From: JANQGH01 sp039030175
GTDB lineage: Bacteria > Pseudomonadota > Alphaproteobacteria > DSM-16000 > Inquilinaceae
Length of the DNA: 5,711 bases
Direction: 5' to 3'
NCBI GenBank assembly: GCA_039030175.1
Contig: JBCCER010000245.1
Coordinates: 1-5,711, forward strand
Positions 1-5,512 of the stretch are shown here, one piece after another. Under the pieces are notes generated by a model. That model saw nothing but the letters and a program-made list of their open reading frames with translations. It was not told the origin of the DNA and searched no databases. Position 1 is the stretch's first letter, and each line of letters begins with the position of its first letter. Made by a program: the position numbers and the translations under genes.

Positions 1-119
1 ACCAGCCGCTCCGGTTTGAATGAGGTCACAAGCCCCGCCATCAGCGGATAGACGAACAGGATGGCCATGAAGGCCAGGATGGGGATGAAGTAGGGCAGCC
101 AAGGAACGCGCTTGAACAT
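1..119 (-). CDS. ABC transporter inner-membrane permease, N-terminal fragment (cut by window edge)
   Basis: Only the first 39 codons plus two bases are present. The start is ATG at 119-117 and the protein begins MFKRVPWLPYFIPILAF. A short basic head (K3, R4) is followed by a strongly hydrophobic segment, about residues 7-30, ending before a polar stretch (SFKPERL). This is the usual first transmembrane helix of a binding-protein-dependent permease, with the N-terminus in the cytoplasm. It starts 11 bases after the ATPase stop codon and its Shine-Dalgarno GAGGG overlaps that stop, so it is almost certainly co-transcribed and translationally coupled. Gene order (binding protein, ATPase, permease) points to the polyamine/iron/phosphonate-type importers, which usually carry a second permease next; that would lie outside the window. 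The permease call rests on context and one helix. The conserved EAA loop that contacts the ATPase is not in view. Confidence 0.82.
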   Translation of the reverse strand, partial: MFKRVPWLPYFIPILAFMAILFVYPLMAGLVTSFKPERL

Positions 120-133
120 CGGGCCGGCCCTCA
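120..133 (-). promoter_or_regulatory. Permease ribosome binding site overlapping ATPase stop
   Basis: On the minus strand the sequence reads TGAGGGCCGGCCCG and then ATG. The ATPase stop TGA doubles as the start of the Shine-Dalgarno (GAGGG), 8 bases before the permease ATG. The bases at 121-130 form a perfect 10-bp palindrome, GGGCCGGCCC. The overlap of stop codon and ribosome binding site suggests translational coupling of ATPase and permease. Confidence 0.6.
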
Positions 134-1246
134 GACGCTCGCCGCTTCCAGCGGCACCGGCACCATTGCAGCCGGATCCAACGCAACGCGAACTGACTCG
201 CCGCCGTGAAAGCGCGGCACACCTTGCTCAACGCATTGAATCGGCTCGGCGCCGTCGGCCAGGCTGACCATGTAGGTGGTCGTGTCACCGTAATAGAGGA
301 ATTGGCTGATCGTTCCACCGATCGTGCCGTCACTACTTTCGCTGAGCTTGACAGTGTTTGCCCGGACCAGCGCCTGGATGCCATCACCGGTAGCATACTG
401 TGGAGCTCGATCGGCATCTTCAACCACGATGGGACCAAAGCCTGAATCGATCCGGATAGCCGAGCCATCGATCCCGCTCACCTTGCCGGGGATCAGATTT
501 TCAAAGCCCATGAATTCCGCGACAAAGGCGTTGGCCGGGCGGTTATAGATCTCGATCGGATCGCCGATTTGCTGGATGCGCCCCTTGTAGAGGAGTGCAA
601 TCCGGTCCGACAGGGTCAGCGCTTCTTCCTGATCGTGGGTGACATAGATGGTGGTACGGCCCAGCAAATCGTGCAGCCGCTTTAATTCGGAGCGCATTTC
701 CTTGCGCAGCTTGGCATCGAGGTTGGACAGCGGCTCGTCAAACATCAGCATCTGGGGTTGGATGACCAGCGCGCGCGCCAGCGCCACCCGCTGCTGCTGG
801 CCGCCGGACAGCTGGCTCGGCTTGCGGTCCATGAAACCGGCCATCTGGACGGTTTCCAGACTTTCCTCAATCAGGCGCAGACGATCTGCCTTGGAAACGC
901 GGCGCAGACGCAGTCCAAAGGCGACGTTTTCAGCAACCGTCAAATGGGGGAACAGCGCCCAGTTCTGGAATACGAAGCCCACATTGCGCTTGTAGACCGG
1001 CACATCGTTGATGCGGACGTCGTCAAACAGGATATCGCCAGAGGTCGGCGTCTCCAGCCCGGCAACACAGCGCATGGTGGTAGACTTACCGCATCCGCTG
1101 GGACCCAGCAGGGTCAGAAACTCACCCCGGCCGATGGTCAGGCTGATGTCGTCAAGCGGCTTTAGGAAGTCGCCATAGGACTTGGTGAGGTTTTTCAACG
1201 TGACTTCAACGGCGTGAGAGTCACGTTTCGGGGTCGGCTCAGCCAC
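131..1246 (-). CDS. ABC transporter ATP-binding protein, PotA/FbpC-like with TOBE domain
   Basis: Cytoplasmic ATPase that powers the importer formed with the neighbouring permease and binding protein. From the preferred GTG start it has 371 residues, normal for importer ATPases with a C-terminal regulatory extension. Visible motifs are Walker A GPSGCGKST (about 48-56), Q-loop Q94 in FQNWALFPHLT, signature LSGGQQQR (146-153), Walker B LMFDEP (D170, E171), D-loop SNLD and switch histidine H204 (YVTHDQEEA). After about residue 240 comes a TOBE-like beta domain (ENLIPGKVSG to about 340). All catalytic residues are intact. Start choice: a TTG at 1282 would add 12 residues but overlaps a hairpin and lacks a Shine-Dalgarno; the GTG at 1246 follows AGAGAGGG by 8 bases. 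Family resemblance is to polyamine, iron or phosphonate importers; substrate specificity cannot be read from an ATPase. It lies 67-103 bases after the binding-protein gene, in the same operon. Confidence 0.95.
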   Translation of the reverse strand: MAEPTPKRDSHAVEVTLKNLTKSYGDFLKPLDDISLTIGRGEFLTLLGPSGCGKSTTMRCVAGLETPTSGDILFDDVRINDVPVYKRNVGFVFQNWALFPHLTVAENVAFGLRLRRVSKADRLRLIEESLETVQMAGFMDRKPSQLSGGQQQRVALARALVIQPQMLMFDEPLSNLDAKLRKEMRSELKRLHDLLGRTTIYVTHDQEEALTLSDRIALLYKGRIQQIGDPIEIYNRPANAFVAEFMGFENLIPGKVSGIDGSAIRIDSGFGPIVVEDADRAPQYATGDGIQALVRANTVKLSESSDGTIGGTISQFLYYGDTTTYMVSLADGAEPIQCVEQGVPRFHGGESVRVALDPAAMVPVPLEAASV

Positions 1247-1254
1247 GGTCTCAA

Positions 1255-1262
1255 CCCTCTCT
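1255..1262 (-). promoter_or_regulatory. Ribosome binding site deciding the ATPase start
   Basis: AGAGAGGG on the minus strand lies 8 bases before the GTG at 1246. It supports this start over the in-frame TTG at 1282, which is preceded by the arm of a hairpin and not by a purine-rich site. Confidence 0.55.
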
Positions 1263-1283
1263 GTCGCTAATGGGCCCAGCAAG

Positions 1284-1301
1284 CCACCGGGATTTCGGTG
1301 G
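1284..1301 (-). repeat. Small intercistronic hairpin before the ATPase gene
   Basis: A perfect 6-bp inverted repeat, CCACCG and CGGTGG, with a 6-base loop. It lies just upstream of the possible TTG start at 1282 and shares two bases (1300-1301) with the larger hairpin next to it, so the two cannot both form fully. No T-run follows on the minus strand, so it is not a standard intrinsic terminator. Confidence 0.5.
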
Positions 1302-1338
1302 GGCGATGCCGAGACCTACTCGGACTCGGCTCCGCCCC
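1300..1338 (-). repeat. GC-rich intercistronic hairpin between binding-protein and ATPase genes
   Basis: GGGGCG (1300-1305) pairs with CGCCCC (1333-1338). Inside it, after a 2x2 internal loop, GCCGAG (1308-1313) pairs with CTCGGC (1325-1330), leaving an 11-base loop. An alternative inner pairing of CCGAG (1309-1313) with CTCGG (1319-1323) is also possible. It starts 11 bases after the binding-protein stop codon. With no T-run it is better read as an RNA-stabilising or partial attenuation element. In ABC importer operons such structures commonly keep the binding protein in excess over ATPase and permeases. The structure is seen in the sequence; the role is inferred. Confidence 0.65.
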
Positions 1339-1349
1339 AAATCGCGGAC

Positions 1350-2474
1350 CTAGTCGCCGGTGTAGGCGTGGTTTGCGCCGACCTCATCTTCCCAGATCGT
1401 GAAGGCTCGCGTCTGGGCCGAGCCTGAGGGCATGACGGAGAAGTCGCCGTCCGCCACGAAGGTCTCGAAGTCGATTCCAGTGACCATTTCAGTCGTCCGG
1501 TCGCGCAATTCCGAATTACTGGCCGCCCATCCGCTTATGGTCAGCGGATAGTGGATAGTGTTGGTGATCATCGCTTGGGCATCGTCGGTAAGCTGGAAGT
1601 TCAGGAACTGATGCGCAGCGTCCAACACGTCCCCGTCGACCGTCTCGGCGACGGCCATGGCATGGGGATCGACAAAGGTGATGCCGTAAGGGTTCACCAG
1701 CTGTGAATCGCCCGGGATCTCACCACGGTGGCGCAGTTCTGCCTGCCAACCGTAATTCATCGGGATGGCCAGGTTTTCGCCAGACCCCAGCGCGCTGATC
1801 GTCGGGCCGGTACCTGCCGTGTATTCACGAATGCAGGACGAAACGCCGGCCATGTACTCCCACGCGGCGGACCAGCTATCGGGATCTTCCAGATCCTCAC
1901 CCAGCGCTGCAGCCACGGCCAACTTATGACCGTTACCTGGGCCAGAACGGCCGGCGAGGCCTTCCTGCCAACGGCCAGGGTTTTCACAGATCCATGCGGC
2001 AAGGCTGTCAAGATCGCCAATCGAGCCAGCGTCCACGGAGGCCGCGGCGAGGACGACTGGCGTATAGTCAGCATGGCTGGGAACAGCCAGCCCTTCCCAG
2101 GCCCCGACATAGGGCTCGGCCGGGGAACCGGCGAGGTTGGCGATGTTGCCGATCTGGCCGAGGTCAAGCTCTTGCACCAACCCTTCGTCGGCCAACTGTG
2201 AAAGCTGGCTGCCGCCAGCGATGACCAGGTGAATGTCGCTTTCGCCGGAATCCACTTGCGCCGTCACGGCGCCGAGCAGGTCGCCGCCCGAAATACGCAC
2301 ATGCTCGACATTGATGCCGGTGGCCTCTTCGAAGGCCGGGATCAGCTGTTCGACGTAGTAAGGCTCGAACCCGGCTGCATTGTAGACATTCAGTGTGACG
2401 TCTTGAGCCATCGCTGGAGCGGTCAGTAGGGCAATGCCGCCGACCAGGAGGCCGATTTTCGTCGAATTTCTCAT
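1350..2474 (-). CDS. ABC transporter periplasmic solute-binding protein (family 1 / POPT-like)
   Basis: Secreted protein that captures the substrate in the periplasm and delivers it to the permeases. It has 374 residues. The N-terminus is a classic Sec signal peptide: basic head (R2, K6), hydrophobic core (about 8-20) and an AMA cleavage site, giving a mature protein that starts at Q24 (QDVTLNVYNAAG). No lipobox cysteine is present, so it is probably soluble. The early beta strand followed by a helix (YYVEQLIPAFEEATGINV) is the standard start of lobe 1, and the NPGRW (165-169) and SGPGNG (177-182) region resembles iron/thiamine/polyamine-type binding proteins. The only cysteines, C163 and C214, could form a disulfide in the periplasm. 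The start ATG follows AGGGAGTG, an excellent Shine-Dalgarno, fitting high expression. It is 60 bases downstream of the repressor gene and upstream of the ATPase. The ligand is not identifiable from sequence. Confidence 0.92.
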   Translation of the reverse strand: MRNSTKIGLLVGGIALLTAPAMAQDVTLNVYNAAGFEPYYVEQLIPAFEEATGINVEHVRISGGDLLGAVTAQVDSGESDIHLVIAGGSQLSQLADEGLVQELDLGQIGNIANLAGSPAEPYVGAWEGLAVPSHADYTPVVLAAASVDAGSIGDLDSLAAWICENPGRWQEGLAGRSGPGNGHKLAVAAALGEDLEDPDSWSAAWEYMAGVSSCIREYTAGTGPTISALGSGENLAIPMNYGWQAELRHRGEIPGDSQLVNPYGITFVDPHAMAVAETVDGDVLDAAHQFLNFQLTDDAQAMITNTIHYPLTISGWAASNSELRDRTTEMVTGIDFETFVADGDFSVMPSGSAQTRAFTIWEDEVGANHAYTGD

Positions 2475-2534
2475 TGTCGTTTCACTCCCTTGTTTTGCGC
2501 TTTTGACAGGTCTTGATGCTCGGTGCTGAAGCCG

Positions 2535-3551
2535 TCACTGGATTGTCTTCACCGTTCCTCTGCGGATCAGCCTCGGTTCGAATTGGCCAGGTTGCTGCTC
2601 TGGGGCGCGCTCCGCGCCCATCGCGCGCAACGCTGCATGGGCCGCCGCTTGCCCCATCTCCAGGACCGGCTGACGGACAGTGGTCAGGCCGGGATAGAGC
2701 AGGCTGGCGATTTCGAGATCGTCGAACCCGACAATCGAGATGTCCTCGGGCACGCTGATATCTCGCTCGCGCATGATCTTCATCGCGGCTGCTGCCATGT
2801 TGTCGTTGGTGGTGAACAGCGCCGTAATGCCGGGCTCAGTCGCCAGCAGGGTTTCAAGCGCCTGATCAACGATGAAGTAAGCTGCCTCTTCGGTGAAATC
2901 CGCCTCGACGACCCAGTCCGGACGATAGACAATGCCCGCCTCCTCAAGCGCGCGACGATAGCCGGCACGGCGGGGCGCGCTGGACGTTGTGATCGTCGGA
3001 CTCGCCAGATGGGCAATGCGCCGATGGCCGCACTCGATCAGGTGCCGCGTCGCCAAATAAGCCCCTTGCTCGTTGGCAAAGCTCACGCAGTGGCCATTCA
3101 CTCCGTCGACCTGACGACCAAGAACCACGAACGGTGATTGCCGTCGTGAGAGTTCAGCGATCTCGTGATCGGCCAGACCGTGCGGCTCGACAATCATGGC
3201 GTCAGGCTGACGCTGCATCAGGAATCGAAGACAGTCGCGTTCCGCGTCGGCGCTAAAGAAACTTGTGGAAACCAACAGGTGATAGCCGGCGGCCTTGATT
3301 TCCGCCTCAATGCCGTTGAGCAGCTCGGCGTAGTAATTGTTGCCTAGCCTGTGGACCATGACGCCGACACAGCCGGACCGCTTCTTGATCAGGCTTTGGG
3401 CCTGCGCGTTGGGCGCATAGCCCAGCATCTCGATCGCGCGCTCAACCTTCTCAACAGCGCGCTCTGAGACCGGTCCGCTGCCGTTCACCACGCGAGACAC
3501 GGTTGCGATCGACACGCCCGCCAGCCGAGAAACGTCTTTGATCGACGTCAT
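2535..3551 (-). CDS. LacI/GalR-family transcriptional repressor
   Basis: Cytoplasmic ligand-responsive DNA-binding protein of 338 residues, the normal family length. The N-terminal helix-turn-helix (about 4-24, IKDVSRLAGVSIATVSRVVNG without its last residue being critical) is textbook LacI. It is followed by the hinge helix with the minor-groove leucine (L54 in AQSLIKK). The two-lobed periplasmic-binding-protein-like sensor starts about residue 62 (VGVMV). Family landmarks are TNDNMA (248-253), VGFDD (274-278), LTTVRQP (289-295) and the C-terminal PRLIRRGT. A Shine-Dalgarno AAGG lies 6 bases before the ATG. It is the first gene of the importer operon, and its own promoter carries a CG-centred palindrome at 3626-3639, so autoregulation and control of the importer are likely. 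Family members mostly sense sugars or nucleosides; the effector here is unknown. Confidence 0.95.
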   Translation of the reverse strand: MTSIKDVSRLAGVSIATVSRVVNGSGPVSERAVEKVERAIEMLGYAPNAQAQSLIKKRSGCVGVMVHRLGNNYYAELLNGIEAEIKAAGYHLLVSTSFFSADAERDCLRFLMQRQPDAMIVEPHGLADHEIAELSRRQSPFVVLGRQVDGVNGHCVSFANEQGAYLATRHLIECGHRRIAHLASPTITTSSAPRRAGYRRALEEAGIVYRPDWVVEADFTEEAAYFIVDQALETLLATEPGITALFTTNDNMAAAAMKIMRERDISVPEDISIVGFDDLEIASLLYPGLTTVRQPVLEMGQAAAHAALRAMGAERAPEQQPGQFEPRLIRRGTVKTIQ

Positions 3552-3591
3552 GAAAACCTTTCCACTCTTGTGCCACAGACATCGCCAAACC

Positions 3592-3606
3592 CAGATATTT
3601 TATCTG
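3592..3606. repeat. AT-rich inverted repeat in the repressor leader
   Basis: CAGATA and TATCTG are separated by 3 bases, a perfect 6-bp inverted repeat. It lies about 25 bases downstream of the predicted transcription start of the repressor gene, so it would be in the 5' leader. It differs in sequence from the LacI-type palindrome at 3626-3639 and may be a second protein site or a small RNA hairpin. No function is assigned. Confidence 0.5.
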
Positions 3607-3625
3607 AAAAAGGCAAACCAAAAAC

Positions 3626-3639
3626 TGGAAACGTTTCCA
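3626..3639. promoter_or_regulatory. LacI-family operator (perfect palindrome)
   Basis: TGGAAACGTTTCCA is a perfect 14-bp palindrome with the central CG typical of LacI/GalR-family operators. It also fits the CcpA cre-type consensus TGNAANCGNWWNCA. It overlaps the last base of the predicted -10 and covers the expected start point, so bound repressor would block transcription of the lacI-type gene and the importer genes behind it. The only adjacent LacI-family gene is the one it precedes. Confidence 0.85.
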
Positions 3640-3668
3640 CCATAAGTTCGGTTGAGTACGGTGGTCAA
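3639..3668 (-). promoter_or_regulatory. Predicted promoter of the repressor-importer operon
   Basis: On the minus strand, TTGACC (3668-3663) is a 5 of 6 match to the -35 consensus. After 18 bases comes TATGGT (3644-3639), a 4 of 6 match to the -10. The expected start point falls inside the palindromic operator at 3626-3639, which supports the call. It leaves a leader of roughly 80 bases before the repressor ATG at 3551. Confidence 0.6.
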
Positions 3669-3704
3669 TATCCTTTCGATTCAGTCTAGTGCGTGCCTGG
3701 CGCG

Positions 3705-3737
3705 TAAGTCTAAGAACGCTCGCGGTTCTGAGGCTTA
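3705..3737 (-). terminator. Candidate 3' hairpin overlapping the oxygenase stop codon
   Basis: The arms 3705-3717 and 3725-3737 are 13 bases each, aligned without gaps, with 11 of 13 Watson-Crick pairs and a 7-base loop. The core AGAAC/GTTCT is perfect and the outer TAAG/CTTA includes the TAA stop of the oxygenase gene. There is no strong U-run after it on the minus strand, so it may be a weak terminator or a transcript-end stabiliser; chance is not excluded. Confidence 0.4.
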
Positions 3738-4544
3738 ATCAGCGCCTACTTCGATCGAGCCGACGGGACCTACACGCCAGCGCCTTTCGCTGGTGAGTAG
3801 TCGTGGCGAGTGGTCGTCCCATGATGCCCGGGCATCGTTCCTGTGGAATTGAACAGAGTAGCCGATGCGCGGCTGGCCGGACACGTTGGGACCACTGCCA
3901 TGGACCGTAAGCCGCGAGAAAGCAACCGCATCGCCCGCCCGCATCCTGACAGGCAAATGGTACGAAGGCTCTACCGCGACTTTCCGATGGTGATCGCCCT
4001 GGCCCACATTCTCGGACGCAACCGTCCCGCCGAGATGCGAGCGTGGCTCGATGCACAAACAACCATTTTCCGGCGTCATATCGACCAGCGCGAACCAGAT
4101 GTTGATGCCATGCATGCCGTTTTCGAAGCGGGTGTAGTTGTTGTCCTGGTGAAAGTGAAACTCTCCACCGCCCCCACCGCTCTTGACGGCGGTGAATGGC
4201 TGATAAAGCGAACAATCCCCGCCCAATAGGCTATTGGCTAGACCATTCAGACGCTCGCTGTTGATCAGTTGGTCAAGCGGCGATCTCGGCAGATATTGCG
4301 AGGTTTGCAACAGCTTATGCGAGACATCCTCGGCACGATGCAGTTCCGAGGTTTTCTTTCCAAGGGCCGCAAGCACATCCAGCACATCTTGTTTCACCGC
4401 ATCGACAGCACTGTCCTTCAAGAGGCTCGGCAACAGAAGCCAGCCTTCGCGTTTGTAGAATTCGTGCTCATCGCCGATAAGCTCGTAGTTTTCAAGCGGA
4501 TCAACGGTAAAGTCGGATTCGACAATTCTTGTGTTCAAGGCCAT
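3735..4544 (-). CDS. PhyH-like Fe(II)/2-oxoglutarate-dependent dioxygenase
   Basis: Probable cytoplasmic non-haem iron oxygenase that hydroxylates a small molecule while converting 2-oxoglutarate and O2 to succinate and CO2. It has 269 residues, normal for the phytanoyl-CoA dioxygenase superfamily. The iron-binding facial triad is visible: H132 and D134 in FHFHQDN and the distal H215 in TVHGSGPN. R226 (PRIGYSVQFHR) is the expected 2-oxoglutarate-binding arginine 11 residues later. The core strand NIWFALVDMTPENGCL and the PRSH turn (167-170) are typical of the family. A run of five glycines (123-127) precedes the HxD motif. The ATG follows GAGGG by 6 bases. No signal peptide or membrane segment is seen. 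It is divergent from an AraC-type regulator and upstream of the LacI/importer operon, from which it is separated by 183 bases and a separate promoter. The substrate is unknown; the EctD ectoine hydroxylase signature was not recognised. Confidence 0.9.
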   Translation of the reverse strand: MALNTRIVESDFTVDPLENYELIGDEHEFYKREGWLLLPSLLKDSAVDAVKQDVLDVLAALGKKTSELHRAEDVSHKLLQTSQYLPRSPLDQLINSERLNGLANSLLGGDCSLYQPFTAVKSGGGGGEFHFHQDNNYTRFENGMHGINIWFALVDMTPENGCLCIEPRSHLGGTVASENVGQGDHHRKVAVEPSYHLPVRMRAGDAVAFSRLTVHGSGPNVSGQPRIGYSVQFHRNDARASWDDHSPRLLTSERRWRVGPVGSIEVGAD

Positions 4545-4652
4545 TTGTTTCCCTCACATCAGGAAGCATCATGCAGTGTCTGACAACGACACTAGCAATC
4601 CTCACAAACAGAGAAATGGACGAACTGACCGCGCTTTTGTACTTTTTGATCG
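4545..4652. promoter_or_regulatory. Divergent regulatory region between oxygenase and AraC-type genes
   Basis: A 108-base gap that must hold the start signals for both divergent genes. Its clearest feature is the inverted repeat AGTGTC (4575-4580) and GACACT (4588-4593) with a 7-base spacer, with a smaller TGTC-T-GACA repeat nested inside it at 4577-4585. CTGACA at 4580-4585 could serve as a plus-strand -35, but the -10 at proper distance (CACAAA) is poor. No strong promoter is visible on either strand, which fits activator-dependent transcription. Confidence 0.5.
4575..4593. repeat. Inverted repeat, candidate regulator site
   Basis: AGTGTC and GACACT flank a 7-base spacer, giving 19 bases in all. 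It lies 31 bases upstream of the oxygenase start codon and 60 bases upstream of the AraC-type gene, where an activator or repressor of one or both would be expected to bind. AraC-family sites are often direct rather than inverted repeats, so which protein uses it is open. Confidence 0.45.
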
Positions 4653-5423
4653 ATGACAGACGACCTCACTTTTCTTCATTGCGACCACGTATCCCGTTGC
4701 ACAGCGACGGTCGACAAGACATTTCAGGGCTACGCCTCGCTTCAGTTCATGAAGGAGGGAACGCTTTTCCTCTCCTACGACGACGCGCAGTACACACTTG
4801 CCGGACCATCGGTTTGGACGGCGTGGCCGGGTCCAAAGACGATCTTTCGTCGCGCAGATGATACCCCCTTTTGGGATCATAGATACGTTGCGTTTTGCGG
4901 CAGCCGAGTTTCCTCTTGGATGACCCAGGGCCTGTTCCCAAAAGTGCCGATGAAAATCGACAAGGCCCAATCTCTGTCAGAGGATTTCGACCGCCTCATC
5001 CGGTCTGCACGGCGCACTGATTGGGTCGGCCGCGCTCTTGCTGAACGGCAATTGGAAGCTGTGCTGCTGACGCTAAAGGATGGAAGCTACTCGTCCGACA
5101 GCAGCGAAGATTTCATTTCGGGCGTGATGGCCTGGATGCGCGAACAGGTCTACGGGAGGCCGAACTACGGGGATCTGGCTTCCAACCTGAACATGGCTGA
5201 AAGCACCCTAAGGCGCCGATTTAGGGAAGCCACGGGCACAGCTCTCCACACCCGTTACTTGGAATTGAAACTTGATGTGGCGCGCGAACTGATGTCCGGA
5301 TCGAACCTGTCAATCGCTAAGGCAGCACATCAGCTCGGCTACTCGGATGTCTACTACTTCACCCGCCAATTTGCGCAGCATTTCGGTGTGCCGCCAGCAA
5401 CGTTTCGAAAGAGCGTACAGTAG
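4653..5423 (+). CDS. AraC/XylS-family transcriptional regulator
   Basis: DNA-binding regulator of 256 residues with the family layout. The N-terminal region, about 5-90, resembles a cupin-like effector-binding/dimerisation domain (FLHCDHVSRC, FWDHRYVAFCG). A linker is followed by the C-terminal double helix-turn-helix. The first helix-turn-helix is about 173-194 (DLASNLNMAESTLRRRF) and the second about 220-242 (SIAKAAHQLGYSDVYYFTRQF), ending in the typical FGVPPATFRKS. The LGYSDVYYFTRQFAQHFG part is the AraC hallmark. An in-frame TGA at 4647-4649 fixes the ATG at 4653 as the first possible start. No Shine-Dalgarno precedes it, so translation may be weak or leaderless. It is divergent from the oxygenase gene, the usual arrangement for a regulator and its target, so activation of that gene in response to a small molecule is the likely role. 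The effector is unknown. Confidence 0.93.
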   Translation: MTDDLTFLHCDHVSRCTATVDKTFQGYASLQFMKEGTLFLSYDDAQYTLAGPSVWTAWPGPKTIFRRADDTPFWDHRYVAFCGSRVSSWMTQGLFPKVPMKIDKAQSLSEDFDRLIRSARRTDWVGRALAERQLEAVLLTLKDGSYSSDSSEDFISGVMAWMREQVYGRPNYGDLASNLNMAESTLRRRFREATGTALHTRYLELKLDVARELMSGSNLSIAKAAHQLGYSDVYYFTRQFAQHFGVPPATFRKSVQ

Positions 5424-5460
5424 CCGGTCCAAAGCCTCGCGTGCCCAGTACGCGATCCAC

Positions 5461-5495
5461 TGCCGGCGAGCTCAGCTTGCTAGATGAGCCCGGCA
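5461..5495. repeat. Bulged hairpin in the convergent intergenic region
   Basis: TGCCGG (5461-5466) pairs with CCGGCA (5490-5495), and after a 3-base bulge GCTCA (5470-5474) pairs with TGAGC (5485-5489), with a 10-base loop. It lies 37 bases after the AraC-type stop codon and could protect or end that transcript, although no T-run follows on the plus strand. A perfect 10-bp palindrome, TCAACGTTGA, abuts it at 5496-5505. Confidence 0.45.
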
Positions 5496-5512
5496 TCAAC
5501 GTTGAGCCGGAC

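Noticed and set aside
892..899. TGGAAACG, identical to one half of the LacI-type operator, inside the ATPase gene
   Set aside because: The second half-site is missing (CGGCG follows) and the position is deep in coding sequence. A single half-site is likely by chance.
2503..2508. Perfect TTGACA on the plus strand between repressor and binding-protein genes
   Set aside because: No -10-like sequence follows at 16-18 bases and there is no plus-strand gene downstream.
2523..3137. A 204-codon open frame on the plus strand, antisense to the repressor gene
   Set aside because: The opposite strand encodes a complete, motif-rich LacI-family protein. The antisense product shows no recognisable domain, and long antisense frames are expected in GC-rich coding DNA.
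3735..4544. Assignment of the oxygenase as ectoine hydroxylase (EctD) or phosphonate hydroxylase (PhnY)
   Set aside because: The extended EctD signature around the HxD motif is not recognised, there are no ectoine or phosphonate genes nearby, and the iron and 2-oxoglutarate residues alone do not set the substrate.
4602..4970. A 122-codon minus-strand frame spanning the divergent promoter region and the start of the AraC-type gene
   Set aside because: It overlaps the N-terminus of a clear AraC-family protein, is highly basic with no recognisable domain, and would run through the regulatory gap.
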